A stretch of 64,000 bases of DNA from Melitaea cinxia (taxonomy: Eukaryota > Arthropoda > Insecta > Lepidoptera > Nymphalidae): contig NC_059413.1 in NCBI RefSeq assembly GCF_905220565.1, positions 11,636,001 to 11,700,000 on the forward strand. The letters are read 5' to 3'. A model generated the notes under the pieces. That model was not told the origin of the DNA and did no database searches. It saw nothing but the letters and a program-made list of their open reading frames with translations. Position 1 is the first letter of the stretch, and every line of letters starts with the position of its first letter. Shown here one piece after another: positions 1 through 11,580 of the stretch. The position numbers and the translations under genes were made by a program.

Positions 1-1180
1 AGATTTAATAGTATTATTTTATCCCAGTGAAGTTAATGTGCATCCGGGGCTAGCAATGACAAGTCGTGTCTAGTTCGAATCATTTTCTGTATCTAATAAG
101 CTGAATTGAATCAAATACTAAGCCTCAATTCGAGCGGCAATAGGAATGTGAGCTGATATTCGTCTGTTACACATTGAACAATGGCGGAACAATTTACAGA
201 CGAGCTACACTCGGTTGAGTAAACTAATTTACGTGCACTACGATATTGAAGCGATTATAATCTTATACACATCTCTCTCTGTTTTTAATTATCTTTACTG
301 AGAAAGTTAATGATTATTAATAAATCATAATCTAAATTTATTCAATCATAAAGCGCTTTTTAAATGTCATGTAAAATTTATAGATATTTTAAGTAATATG
401 TAAGAAATGGGTAATTAATTGTAAGTACGCCCGTTAATAATTACCGTAATCTGTTCATATCTTAAAATTGTATTTAATTATATATTTTTGATATACAAAA
501 AAAATAAATTTGGACGTCAATTCTGCTGAAAAGATACGACAACTGAAGACTTTGAGACAAGGAAAAAAATAGATATTATAAATTATAAACACGTCATTTA
601 ATAAGTGATCACTCTGATATATTAACATAGAGAAAAATGAAAGAATACGCAATATTTCACAATATTACATACATATAAATACGTAAAAACTTCAAAAATA
701 CAAATAACTTCAGATACCTGCTTATCTCAACATATAATTAAATTACGTCACTTAAAATGTTAACTGAATCAATAGTTTCATACTGAGTAAAGCATTCCAT
801 GACTTTCGACAATCGCTTTAATAGTGGCGACATTAAAAAAAAAAACAAGTTAATTAGAAAAGAGACATTAAAAGTGTAATTATTATTGATATATTTTGTT
901 ACTCAAATGAGGAATATAAAAGACACCCTCATACCATCCTTCAAAACATTAGAAGGGAAGACAAACATTGTTGTGTCGTCAAGTAATTGATATAATTAAT
1001 TGACCCTTGTCTGTCGTCATACCTTTAAGCTAGTCTAAGCTTTGGTAAACAGCGCTGTCGACATCTTAATGAACGTCAATTAGTACATTACCATACATGA
1101 AATACAAACCTTTATTGAAGCTTAAGTAATGATTGTTATTATAAAGTAACAAAGTATAATTGCGGTGTTTAACAATATCA
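1..1180. other. No gene seen; probable intron or upstream flank
   Basis: A+T-rich sequence with no convincing exon on either strand. About 20-240 is less repetitive than its surroundings, but its reading frames are short. If the SBSPON-like gene starts left of the window, this is part of its first visible intron. I looked for a Cys-rich somatomedin-B exon and did not find one. Confidence 0.5.
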
Positions 1181-1182
1181 TG

Positions 1183-1345
1183 CACAAAATGTGGAGCAGC
1201 CCCACTGTAAAAAACGAGTCACAGAACAATAACACTGCTCTTAAGAAGTCTCTGTTCTTGTAGATGATACGGTAATCACAGTCCTGGGGATATGCTTTTT
1301 ATATGCTTGATGAACTTCTGGTACCATAAGCCCCAATAGGCCATA
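1183..1345 (+). repeat. Degenerate SINE-1 fragment
   Basis: Begins with a GTGGAGCAGCCC core and keeps the order of landmarks seen in better SINE-1 copies (for example 25024-25297), including an AACACTGCT segment. Divergent. Confidence 0.4.
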
Positions 1346-1496
1346 GTGTTTTCTAATCATTGTTTTGCCATGGCACGGTAATTTTCACACTGCCTCTTCG
1401 TGATCCACTTAATACTTTTAAGTCCAAGCTGGTTCCATTAACATAATACACATTTATTATTAGTAAAAATCATTGTTGTTGTTTGTTGGGAATGTT

Positions 1497-1630
1497 GCGA
1501 CCCGGTATTTTTTTTAAGGGCCCGGTACCGGGTCGCGACCCGGTGAATAGGAAACGCTGGGCTAAGGTAACCGCTTTCCATCTGAGAGTCCGTACGTTTG
1601 TTTGCCACCATAGGAGTATAAAAAAATCAT
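1497..1630 (+). repeat. GC-rich compound palindrome followed by a SINE-1-type tail
   Basis: 1521-1532 (CCCGGTACCGGG) and 1527-1544 (ACCGGGTCGCGACCCGGT) are overlapping perfect palindromes in an otherwise A+T-rich region. A third half-copy (CGACCCGGTA) lies just upstream at about 1498. The sequence then runs into a SINE-like 3' end at about 1560-1625 (CCGTACGTTTGTTTGCCACC). Confidence 0.55.
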
Positions 1631-1988
1631 CAAACAAATCCACGCTAGAGCACTTGTTAAGTTTAATTATTATTGGTCTACCATCTTGTGTACAGACGCG
1701 CTTCGAAGCGGGATGTCTAACGTCGGACGAGCATTTAATTAAAGTTGAGCAATCCATCAAAATCAAGGAACACTCAAACATAACTCCCTATTTTCTTTAG
1801 TTTTATTGTGAACTAAACTTAACTCCTAGATTATTACACAATAAATTAAGATAATTCCAAAGTTGGTTAATATTTATGGTATTTTTATGTTAAAATTATG
1901 TTGAGACAGTCAATAGTCCAGTAATGTCAATAATGATCCGGTAAATGAATTTCTTACGGAGTTTACTCCTTATAAAATGATATAAACT
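1631..1988. other. No feature recognised
   Basis: A+T-rich sequence. An open frame on each strand crosses 1470-1800, but both run through the palindrome and SINE tail and show no domain, so I do not call a gene. Confidence 0.4.
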
Positions 1989-1989
1989 A

Positions 1990-2225
1990 AAGAATGAAAA
2001 AAAAGCAAGTGTGCTCTAGACCACAGGACTGAAGTAAAGCTTCTTTAATTACCTCTACAGTAACATACGAAACGTAACTCTCTCTTTTTCAATCTTCACT
2101 AACTTATATCTCCCTCTCAACGTCCGTTCGCCTCACCCGGTCACACTTTTCGTAACTCTCTCGTCACGCATTCACCAGCTTACATCCCAAGTTAAGCATA
2201 TGTAAAGGAGTTATATTTCAAAAAG
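1990..2225 (+). repeat. MITE-A copy 1
   Basis: Shares with copies at 4927-5105, 11707-11912, 18185-18720 and 23975-24225 the order: AGACCACACGACTGAAGTAA-type left end, CGAAACGTAACTCTCTC, CACTTTTCGTAACTCTCTCG, and a right end rich in GTTTTACTTCAA. The two ends are inverted copies of GAAGTAAAACTT, as in a non-autonomous terminal-inverted-repeat element. This copy is mutated at both ends. Confidence 0.6.
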
Positions 2226-2817
2226 TTTGTGTGGTGAAAACTAAGGTCCGTTGAGTGTGAAAATTGTTTACTAAATTCTAACGATAGTTTTGACCAAACA
2301 ATACCTACGTCCATTACTTTGAACGTGATGTTTCATAGCTTTTATCTAAATAAACAGTCAATCAAACCTTTATTTCAAAATGAATATGTATTTTTTGAGA
2401 TCAGCGTGATCAAAATTCAAGCGCTCGGATTGTTATGGAAAAAAATATATTTTATTTAATTAAAATACGAATTGACACAAATTTCTTATTCCCCTCGTCA
2501 CTTTATTTGCTACAATAATAATCATTAGTTTCATATCAACTGTTCCATGTAAATACTTAAAACAACCAATTAAAAATTTAATAAAAAGGTTTCCGTGTGT
2601 ATCGAAATGTGGGGATTATACAGGCTGAATGCAAATATACAATAAAAATATCTCATTTTTCTTTCATTGCTTGACATTTTAATTTGCAGTTGTGAGGCGA
2701 CCAATAACACTTAAAATATTTAATATGTTTATAATGTCTCAAATACTATGTAACAGCTAGTATTTTTCCTAAATGGAAGTAACACGTTTTTTTAGGTGAA
2801 TTTTATGTAATCTAATA
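2226..2817. other. No feature recognised
   Basis: A+T-rich, no exon-like open frame, no recognised repeat. Confidence 0.4.
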
Positions 2818-3125
2818 TATAAAATTCTCGTGTCGCGGTTTTTGTAGTTAAACTCCTCCGAAACGACTTGACCGATTCTCATGAAATTTTGTGTGCATAT
2901 TGGGTAGGTCTGAGAATCGAACATCTATTTTTTATCCCCCTAAATGTTAAGGGTAGTCCACCCCTAATTTTCTTAATTTTTAAATAAATTATTCATTTTT
3001 TATTTTATTATGATTTGGCGTTGAAAAATAGATACAACCCTAAATTTTCACCTTCTATCACTAACACCTATAATTATTTTAAATAGCGTTTAGCGGCAAG
3101 ACAACGTTTGCCGAGTCAGCTAGTT
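2818..3125 (+). repeat. Repeat-D copy 1
   Basis: Starts ATAAAATTCTCGTGTC and ends AACGTTTGCCGAGTCAGCTA. The same framework (CTCCGAAACG, ACCGATT, GAAATTTTGTGTGCATAT, GGTCTGAGAATCG) recurs at 4325-4548, 10279-10477 and 13080-13275. Endings in CAGCTAGT are widespread in insect LINE-derived repeats, but I cannot assign a superfamily. Confidence 0.65.
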
Positions 3126-3574
3126 AACATATATATGTATGTATGTTAAATATGTACACAAAGCTCAACGATAAATACAACCCTCACTGCACGCACTCGT
3201 TTTTCTCTGCGGCGGCCGTGGGCGCCATTTTGCTTCATCATAATAAAAGCGCGTCTGAACCGCTGTCGTATGGCACGTTAGAAAATGGAGATTTTTTCCT
3301 TTTCGTTTTGTAGCTGTCGTGTTGCTATTTTGAATGTAACTTTGGGCTGAAAATCTTCGTTTAAAATGCAAATTTTAGAAGTCGAACTAGAAACATATCA
3401 GTAAATAGGTAAATATGCATACGAAAATCAAGTTCAAAGTAGTAAACATACATACATGCTAAAATACTTATGATTTTTTAAATTATACTACTGGAATCAG
3501 AAACTGCTACTTGATTTTAAGATACTTGCTTAAAATCATATACACAAAAGAAAATTCAAAAACTATTCAAGTTA
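3126..3574. other. No gene called; short GC-richer segment at 3180-3290
   Basis: A 68-codon minus-strand frame covers 3165-3371, including a GC-richer block near 3205-3235. It has no recognisable domain and no flanking splice signals I trust. Confidence 0.35.
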
Positions 3575-3905
3575 ACTATATATTAATACGTGAAGCAAAA
3601 ACTTTGTACCCCTTTTTACGAAAATTGGACGAACGGAGGAAAATGAAATTTCACACACACATAGTTTATATAGAGAAGGAGTGCAGAATGCTAATATTTT
3701 TCTAAAATTATGCATAAAAAATACATTAAATCAATGAAAAAAAAAAAAAAAAAACATTACACACACTACCATGTATTTGACACAAACACGCTTATATACT
3801 GATTTGTTTATTATAGAAGTATAGCCTTTGACAACAGAATCTTAATAATGTTCAAACTTATAATTTAAATTAATTATGGTCGAATCTCGACTACTGGGCG
3901 ATCAC
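3575..3905 (+). repeat. Repeat-C copy 1
   Basis: Runs from TACGTGAAGCAAAAACTTTG to CTCGACTACTGGGCGATCAC. Other copies are at 21140-21475 and 22557-22860 (opposite strand) and 46680-46968/47322-47370. All contain ATATAGAGAAGGAGTGCAGA or its complement and GACAACA...AATAATGTTCAA. Confidence 0.65.
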
Positions 3906-4321
3906 TAGTAGTGATATTATTGATTGTAAGTAATGAAACCTATTTTTAATTTAAATTTATACAAGATTTTTGTATTCTAAATTTTTTACTTTTTAATAAA
4001 GATTTTAAACGTTTTATGATACAAATATATTTGAAATAAAGATAATAAATATATATAACACCTCTGAGCGTCAGCTTGGCGCCGTCTTTACCTGAATTTC
4101 GTACTACGTTTTTTCTTTTCATTGTTTTTGCTTTTTATCAAAATATTTTATATTAAATAAAATATCAAATAACACAAACGTGTGAAGAAATTTTATCTCG
4201 TAATTTAGCGGTTGTTTATATCTTCTTTTTCCTCTATTAATAAGAAGAACGTAATGAACAACAACTCTGTTCATTTTATAAATGTATACTTCAATTTCTA
4301 TATATGTATTTCTATATTCGA
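3906..4321. other. No feature recognised
   Basis: A+T-rich; a 69-codon minus-strand frame at 4119-4328 has no recognisable domain. Confidence 0.4.
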
Positions 4322-4548
4322 AACCCATTTATAAAATTCTCGTGTCACAATGTTATTTACCATACTCTTCCGAAACGGCTAGAACAATTTTCATGAAATT
4401 TTGTGTGCATATCGGGTAGGTCTGAGAATCGGTCAACATCTATTTTTCATACCCTTAAGTCTTAAAGAGGGGGGGGGGGGGGGGGGGGTGGGGATTAAGG
4501 GGATTAATAATATATGTTATATGGCAAAACAACGTTTGCGGGGTCAGC
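4322..4548 (+). repeat. Repeat-D copy 2 with an internal poly(G) tract
   Basis: Same framework as the 2818-3125 copy. A run of more than 20 G (about 4467-4489) has expanded at the place where other copies have a short G-rich stretch. Confidence 0.65.
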
Positions 4549-4689
4549 AGTAAACCCATATTATTTTACTGAAGGTCTTAATTAATCAAGCTAATGTAAT
4601 ATTATGAATTTTTAAATCTTTAAAAAGGCTAAACAAATTAAAAAAAAAAAAAAAAACGAGTCTGCTTAAATTGCTATAGTTACCTAGTT

Positions 4690-4926
4690 CATAAGTTTCA
4701 TGTTATTTATTTTTATTTCACACCATTTTTGAATTTTTAGAATTTTAGAATTTTTGAATTTTATGATTTTTGATTTTTGATTTTACTTTTATTTTATTTA
4801 TTTTTTTACTAATTGATTTTTTAATTTAATTTTGTTTTGTTTTTTATTCCAAATGTTGTTTTGTTGTACTAACCTAATATGGACTTAAAATTCAGTCTGA
4901 AATAAAGTATTATTATTATTATTATT
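4690..4926 (+). repeat. LINE 3' end with a (TTA)n tail
   Basis: A 3'-UTR-like sequence ends in TCAGTCTGAAATAAAGTA followed by (TTA)n. This is the usual form of a CR1/jockey-type LINE 3' terminus. No coding part is present, so it is a 5'-truncated copy. Confidence 0.5.
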
Positions 4927-5105
4927 TTAGACCACACGACTGAAGTAAAACTTACGAACCGTAACTCTCTCTTGCTATCTTCATTAACTTATATCTCCCT
5001 CTCAACTTCCTTTCGCCTCGCCCGATCACACTTTTCGTAACGTTCTCGTCACGCATACATCAGCTTACTCGCCACTCAAGCGGGCGTAAAGAAGTTTTAC
5101 TTCAA
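4927..5105 (+). repeat. MITE-A copy 2
   Basis: Well-preserved copy with ACCACACGACTGAAGTAAAA at the left and GAAGTTTTACTTCAA at the right. It abuts the (TTA)n tail of the preceding LINE remnant. Confidence 0.65.
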
Positions 5106-5864
5106 TGATATATTTTACTTACTGTAATATTTTCTTGAATATATTTTGAAAGTTACAAAGGTTCTGATGTAATGTACTGTGCGTAACACACACACATATA
5201 GTAGAGAAGTTCTGTTTTAGTGTGCTGTGCGTAACATACACACATATAGTAGAGAAGTCAACATAAAGACATATCAAACAGCGCGTATCTCCTACTTTCC
5301 TTTTATATCAAATAAGTCCAAGTACATAGAGAACAGTATATAAAACTGCCGCAGTAAAATACATCCTTAAAATATCAATTCCTATACAAAAAAGTCTCTA
5401 AAAATATTTATCACCGCATAAAATTATAAACAAGTCTAAGAAAGAGGACGTCTTTCAACAGGTTTACTCGCCATAAAACACCTTAAATAACCCAACACAA
5501 CGTAAGAACGTCATAAACCCCGCTGTAATGGGTCCCCTTTGACTAATAGCCTCTTAAAGTCTGCCACACGTTGTAGACCCTATAATATAAGAATGTCTTT
5601 TGTTCTGTTCATTTTTACTTATTTTCTTCGAAGAAATAGTAATCTATCTCAGAATATTAATAAAAATAAATCGTCAAGTGTGTTGCTGGCATATACCGGA
5701 GAATGGTTGGACTAATCGGCTAATTCTTTTTAATTTTTAATTTTTCTGTTACATTTGAGAATTGGGAAGGTTTCAAAAAACGAACGATTATTTGAATTTC
5801 ACGCGTTTGACAGTTCGTGAAACAGAACAATGTCTGTAACCTTACATATCTATCTATTTTTTTA
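5106..5864. other. No gene; contains a 48-bp direct duplication
   Basis: The segment 5177-5210 recurs at 5225-5258 with one difference (core TAGTAGAGAAGT). The rest is unrecognised A+T-rich sequence. Confidence 0.45.
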
Positions 5865-6120
5865 TACTATTAGGTCAGCTATCAAGCTTACGGCCCACCT
5901 GATGGAAAGCGCTTACCGTAACTTATGATGCCTGCAGCATCGGAAGCATCGTAAGTGCGTTGCCGACTTTACTCCAAGCCTCCCCAGGAGCTCTGATCAT
6001 CTAACTCACCACAAGAACACAACGCTGGTTAAAAGCAGTATTATTTAGCTGTAAGCTTCTGTAAGGTACTCTGCTCTAGATTTTGTGTAGGAAATTTCTT
6101 GCTGTGCCCTACCTTTTGAA
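5865..6120 (-). repeat. SINE-1 copy (reverse orientation)
   Basis: Starts with GGTCAGCTATCAAGCTTACG, the complement of the SINE-1 3' end, and ends near CTGCTGTGCCCTACCTTTT. Its length of about 255 bp matches the forward copies. Confidence 0.65.
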
Positions 6121-6125
6121 GTTAA

Positions 6126-6455
6126 CTTTTTCTTTTATATCTATACAAATAAATAAAATTGGATTGTCTGTTTGTTATATAAAAATAACCGCTTTTTACT
6201 AAATGCACATGGATGTATACACGGTACATATACTAAAATAGCTTTTTTATTTTTTTTTCTGTGTGTCTGTCTGTTTGTTCCGGCTAATCTCTAAAACGGC
6301 TGAACCGATTTTGACGGGAATTTCACCGGCTGATAGCTGATGTAGTTAGGGAGTATATTTATTAGTAGATTTATTTATTTTATAACTCTGCGAACTGAAC
6401 AATAACTTTTTTGTTAAATTTCAAGCGGAAGAAGTCGCGGGCACAGCTAGTTATA
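6126..6455 (+). repeat. Repeat-E copy 1
   Basis: Runs from TATACAAATAAATAAAATTG to GTCGCGGGCACAGCTAGT. The second copy lies at 15945-16234, in the last intron of the SBSPON-like gene. The GCGGGCACAGCTAGT ending resembles RTE-type LINE tails. Confidence 0.6.
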
Positions 6456-7534
6456 TATATAATAATATATAGGTTTAAAAAATTTATTCTGAAAAAGAAA
6501 ATTTACTTCTATGAGAACAACATAATAAATGTAATGATACAAATATTCGCTTTATAAGTAGGTACTTATTTAACGAAAGTGTATAATATATATAACTATA
6601 AAAGTGGGTATTCTGTAAAATATATTTTGATAGTTGAGATTTAAATCAATTAACTGAGCTTACATTTTTTATATAGGCTGGTAATTTGTACTCCATCGAA
6701 AGTAATATTTTTTTTTGCAAATTTGGTTCTTATTTTTGGGAGAACTAGTAAGCTTGGTCTACGAGTGCTACGTTTAATGTTTTGTTTTATAAATATCAAA
6801 TTAGAATGCATGGATTTATAATAATTTTTCTTCCAAAAATACAAGAATTATACACATAAAGTTGTTGTAAGTTTCTAATATTTGTTTTTTTTTTTTTATA
6901 AAGTGTAGTTGTTGGTGTCCAAGGCGGATATCGAAAAAGTATTTTAATTATTTTATTTTGTTTTCTTTGAAGTTCTTGTAGTTTTGTTTTGCCAGTTTGC
7001 CATTACTCACATAATGACACGCAGTCCGCACTCGATTCAATATTTTTTTAATCGTGTATAAGTTTTGCCATAAAATTTGTGTAGGTATGTAATAAACAAT
7101 TGAATTTATATTAATATACAAATAACTCAAATGAAATATTAAATGCGTTTCGAGGTAAACTTTTCAAGTATTTTCGCAGCGTCGTATTTATTCATAAAGT
7201 TTTTTGGGGGAAAAATATATTCACCTGACTTTGTAATGAAATACTGTATAATTTTTTCGTTCGTATTCAGAATATTTTTAAGCAATATTAGGAATGAGCG
7301 AAGTTATACCGTGGTACCTAGTATGGTCAGAAAGTAAAAAATGTGTAACCGTATAAAGTTTAAAAATGGATCAAAAATTTAATAATTCCATCCTAACATT
7401 TTACCAAATCTAAATTAAAAATTATTAAAGCTTTATTTAATTCGGTCTAGTCTTACGACAGTGTACTTGAAAATAGCTTAGTTTCATTGATCAGCTGGAA
7501 CCAGTTAGTTTGTGTAGATGTATGAGAAACCTCT
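6456..7534. other. No feature recognised
   Basis: A+T-rich, about 1.1 kb. Open frames of 60-64 codons at 6650-6844, 6948-7130 and 7143-7337 are composition artefacts with no domain. Confidence 0.4.
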
Positions 7535-7755
7535 GATCAGATAAAAAGCCGACCGATGGCGGGATAACCATCCAACTTTGAAATACACAGATCGAAGACG
7601 GGCAGCAGCGTCTTTGATGCGACAAAGCCAGCCCGTGCGACAAACACGCCTGCCCAGCGTGGTGACTATGGGCAAAACACATGAGTTCACGCCATTTTTG
7701 ACACGAACTTATGGAGATCTATGTCCAGTAGTGGAGTGCGATAGGCTGAAGTGAT
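7535..7755 (+). repeat. SINE-3 copy (forward)
   Basis: Starts AAAAAGCCGACCGATGGCGG and ends with CCAGTAGTGGAGTGCGATAG. The end matches the tail that codes for the C-terminus of RTE-type LINE proteins (see 59395-59520). Short frames inside are not genes. Confidence 0.65.
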
Positions 7756-7778
7756 TGTTTGTTTGAACTCTACTCTAC

Positions 7779-7898
7779 TAACCTCAAGAACCACTGGTCC
7801 GATTTAAAAAAATCTTTCAGTGCTAAATTGCCCATTTATCGAGGAAGGCATTTTTTTTTTCAAATTAATGCGTGTGAAACCGCAGGGCACAGCTAGTG
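7779..7898 (+). repeat. LINE-tail-like repeat fragment
   Basis: Ends CCGCAGGGCACAGCTAGTG, related to the endings of repeat-E and similar families. Confidence 0.4.
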
Positions 7899-9582
7899 TG
7901 GGATAAAAATAAAATCTAATTTTGTTTTTGATAAATTATCCGGTTAATCCGTTTCATCGTACAAAACTCTGTCACGATTTTTACTCAATAAGCAGATAAA
8001 TTAAAGTCAAAAGTAAAATATATTAAATCAAATTGGTCTCCACTTATTTAATTATATAGGTTAACAATTTTAATATTAAAGGTTATGGATTTGTTTTTAT
8101 ATGTATTATACTTATTAACTACAGTAACTGAATTCTCAGAATTGTAATTCAAGCAAAGGCATGTTATGTATACAGAATTTTGTAAAGGAATTTATAAAGC
8201 GAAGAAGCAAATTAATGTAAAAATTTAATAACTACGTAGTGGAGAGTTGAAAATGCCTTTTTATTTACCTTTACTATTAAAATTATTACAATAATATCTT
8301 GTGGACGTTTTGACTAATCTAAAATTCAAATTATATATCTAAATATTCTGTTATTAGTTTCGAGTAAAAGTGCAAATGCCCTATTCTGTCTTGCTGTGGG
8401 TACACTCATGAGGAAAGGATTATTAGAACTCCGGAATAACACAGATTAAAAAAAAACACTTAGAATTAGGTAGCCTTTTTGCTGACGTAAACTTACTTGA
8501 CGTAGGCCTTTAGACATCATAGTACGAAACACAGAACAAACGCACTAACCATAACTACCAATTTGATGAGAATAAAAATTGTGTCACGGATGAAACCGCG
8601 AAAGATGATTCAACAAAATGATTGAAATAATATTGGCTTTCTCTCAGAGGGTCGCGGTCGAATGAGAGGTTTAGAACCTTGCTCATAACAAATGTTTGCA
8701 TAGGCTATATAGGTTGTTGTGGTCTGGATGCTTGTGTTGCGTTTCACTACCCGACAGAAAATTCCAGAAGGGTTTTTTAAATTTGTTTTATTATAGAAGA
8801 GCTAAAAGATTCTCAAAGAATTTTGTCTTGCTCATCATTACAGCCTATACAGTCCACTGCTGGACATAGGCCTCCGCAAGTTTACGCCAAAAATAACGTA
8901 AACTCATATGTTGTGTGTTGTCTTGCTCAAATTAAAAAAAAAAAAAAAAAAAAACGAAATTAAGAGTGCTATACAAGTTATAATAGATAAGATGATAGTG
9001 GATAAAGCACGTTTCTTAGTCAAAGATCGCAGTTTCGAATCAGGTATAAATTTAACCATCGTCTTGTTCAACACTTTTCTACATCCCAATTAACTAGAAA
9101 AGAATAAATGGTCTGAGAATTTTGTTATTTCATAACTCTTATTGACATGACACATTGACACCCTGAACTCTTTGATTCATTTTTGTTTCATGCAGATATT
9201 ATTTTTATAAAATGACGAGGGATATTCTATATATCATTCTTTAGCGTCGAGCGTGAGTTAAATTTTAAATAAAATTTGGAATTTCAATTTTCATCATCAA
9301 AATTTAAACAAAATCGACGTATTGTTTCAGAAGAATAAAATATATGAATGAAATACGCATATTTATGACTAGCCTTTGTGTTTTAAATTACTAGTAAATT
9401 GAGCCGACCTTACATAAAGGATAGTCAAAAATCTCTAATTAGGTATCCCAATGTCGATCATAAGCCTCTTTCTACTTTTAGTAGAAAGGTGGGAGCTTAA
9501 TCCAATACGCTTCTTCACTAAGGCTTAGCAGACCTTTATATATTAGATTATTATTCTGCACTCCTTCTCTATATAAACTATA
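7899..9582. other. No gene; one SINE-3 fragment at 8832-8912
   Basis: Mostly unrecognised A+T-rich sequence. At 8832-8912 a reverse SINE-3 end is recognisable (CAGTCCACTGCTGGACATAG), followed by an A-run at about 8935-8954. Confidence 0.45.
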
Positions 9583-9772
9583 TGTGTGTCCTGCTTCAGC
9601 CTGTAATATCCCACTAATGGGCATAGGCCTCTTTCCCCATGTAGAAGAGCTTAATCCACCACGCTGCTTCAATGCGGGTTGGCGGATATATACCTACTAT
9701 GAGTAATGATCATTATCAGGTGTCTGTGATAACAACCGGGACCAATATCTTAACGTGCTCTCCGAGGCATAT
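9583..9772 (-). repeat. SINE-2 copy (reverse), about 75 bp upstream of a coding exon
   Basis: CTTCAGCCTGTAATATCCCA through CGTGCTCTCCGAGGCA matches the complement of SINE-2. It ends only about 75 bp before the splice acceptor of the thrombospondin exon, so the branch-point region of that intron is squeezed between the SINE and the exon. Confidence 0.65.
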
Positions 9773-9847
9773 TGGGCAGACTCACAGCATATTTTTAAAA
9801 ATTATATCTGAACGTATTTTAATGTTCCTTTATTTTCCTTGTTACAG

Positions 9848-10042
9848 TTTTAGATTGCGTGGTGTCAGGTTGGGGCGAGTGGTCAGACTGTGACACGTCC
9901 TGCGGGTCTGGCAGCATGGTGAGGAGCAGGCGTGTCATGCAGGCCCCAGCACATGGTGGTCGTCACTGCCCCTCACTTGTGCAACGTCGTGCGTGCCAAG
10001 CGCATCATGGGTGTCAACCGGACAGTGATGTGCCATTACGAG
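9848..10042 (+). CDS. SBSPON-like protein (somatomedin-B and thrombospondin type-1 domain-containing), exon with the TSP1 repeat
   Basis: First visible exon of a split gene for a secreted matrix-type protein. The acceptor is TTTCCTTGTTACAG at 9834-9847 and the donor GTAGGA begins at 10043. The reading is LDCVVSGWGEWSDCDTSCG and onward. It shows a TSP1 repeat with the W-x-x-W C-mannosylation motif, the C-x-x-S-C-G O-fucosylation motif, a basic strand (MVRSRR) and the expected spaced cysteines ending at HHGC. The exon enters with two bases of a split codon and leaves with one, which fits the next exon. In SBSPON the TSP1 repeat follows a somatomedin-B domain; that exon is not visible here. A different TSP1 protein is possible, but the C-terminal exons below point to SBSPON. 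Confidence 0.8.
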
Positions 10043-10278
10043 GTAGGATATGTACTGATAACTATGACTGCTTGTTAAAAAAAATCGCTATAGGTATACG
10101 CTAAGCCCAGAAGTCGAAAATTGCTCCGCTAACTTTTTTTGTTTGTAAAAGTTTATTAATATTTTACTGAATGTTCTTACGTAATGACAAATTAAAAAAT
10201 TGTGCAAAATAATGAACCATTTCAGAAAACGAGCGATTATATTAACTTTTTGTCTGTTAGGTCAAATAAAAATCTTAC

Positions 10279-10477
10279 ATATAAAATTCTCGTGTCACAA
10301 TGTTAGTTACAGTACTCCTCCGAAACGGCTGGACCGATTTTTATGAAATTTTGTGTACATATTGGGTAGATCTGAGAATCGGCCAACATCTATTTTTCAT
10401 ACTCCTAAGCTATAAGGATGAGGGGATCAAGGGGGGCTAATAATATGGTAAGACAACGTTTGCGGGGTCAGCTAGTA
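10279..10477 (+). repeat. Repeat-D copy 3 (in intron)
   Basis: ATAAAATTCTCGTGTCACAA through TTGCGGGGTCAGCTAGT. Same framework as 2818-3125, inside the 4.1-kb intron of the SBSPON-like gene. Confidence 0.65.
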
Positions 10478-11030
10478 AAATATATAATTCTTTTTTCCTT
10501 ATTTGTATTTTTATATATATCAAATACATTATCTCGAAAATTATTTATTAGGACTCCTTTTTTATATTCAAAATACAACTTAGTTGTGTTTCGCTGTTAC
10601 TTACAAGGAGTAAACAATAACAAGATAAAAACAAACACTTTTATTATGCCTGTATACTTTTACAAAGGATGAATACGCAAAGGATTTCCAAACTTGCTCG
10701 CTAACTCGTACTAACATAGACAAGAATATTCAGTATCAGGAATACCTTCCCCGTATATTCCCTTAATTAAACTAGTTTCTCTTCAATTTTAACTGAAATA
10801 GAATTTAAGAAATAGTTTAGAGTCCTAAATTGAACACTGCTTTGATATACTAGTATGTGACTTGAAATTTGACGTAATTTTACTATTATTACTATACTAT
10901 TAATAGAACTACTTTAATGTTTCTTAATAACACATTAATAGATGACTCTAAAATTTACCACTATTAAACTTGCGTTGAAATAGGTATATAACGTTGAACC
11001 GAATTGTTTTTCTTTATATACGACTAGTTT
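10478..11030. other. Intron sequence, nothing recognised
   Basis: A+T-rich part of the 10043-14152 intron. Confidence 0.5.
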
Positions 11031-11156
11031 GGCAAACAAGCGTATGGCTCACTTGATAGTAAGCGATTACCGTAGTTTTTAGACGCCTGCAACACTACAA
11101 GCATCACAACTACTTTCCTAGTCGTCCTGCTCCAGATTTTGAGCAGTCAACACTAA
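11031..11156 (-). repeat. SINE-1 fragment (reverse)
   Basis: GGCAAACAAGCGTATGGCTC through CTGCTCCAGATTTTGAGCAG, an internally deleted reverse copy. Confidence 0.6.
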
Positions 11157-11208
11157 AATGTTGGCAATCAATTTATTACAACTATAAATTACATAGATTT
11201 GCATTTAT

Positions 11209-11379
11209 CAGTGTCGTAGCGAGTTTAACTCGCGCCCGGGGCACAATACTTTTTAGCGCCCCATTCGAAAACCATATAATATGTGTGTGTACCAATTTTT
11301 TGTTTTGCGAACCATTTGGCGCCCCTTTGTGAGAAGCGGCCGGAGTATGATGCCCCCCTCATCCCACACTACGCCACTG
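11209..11379. mobile_element. hAT-type MITE, 171 bp
   Basis: Starts CAGTGTCGTAG and ends CTACGCCACTG (imperfect terminal inverted repeats). It is flanked on both sides by the 8-bp direct repeat GCATTTAT (11201-11208 and 11380-11387). An 8-bp duplication with CAGTG ends is the signature of the hAT superfamily. It has no transposase, so it is non-autonomous. The interior contains GCGCCCC-type blocks. Confidence 0.75.
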
Positions 11380-11580
11380 GCATTTATTATATTAGGGAAG
11401 ATTAGACAAATGCGTGCTTACACTGATAAATAGCAATAATTGTTTCTTTAAGAGTGATTACTCGTCTGTTCCTGACAGGGGTCCTCTCGAATACAATGCA
11501 ATTAGAGTCTGTAACGGGTTTCTTGTTTGTTACCAATGGTAAACGTAAATGAAGTACTTGAGACATATACAGTATTATTC

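Noticed and set aside
181..222. Short ATG-initiated frame at 181 as the missing N-terminal exon of the SBSPON-like gene
   Set aside because: Only 13 codons, no cysteines, ends in a stop, no donor site in frame.
1470..1800. Overlapping 103- and 105-codon ORFs on both strands
   Set aside because: They cross a palindrome and a SINE tail; mutual overlap and lack of any motif indicate chance.
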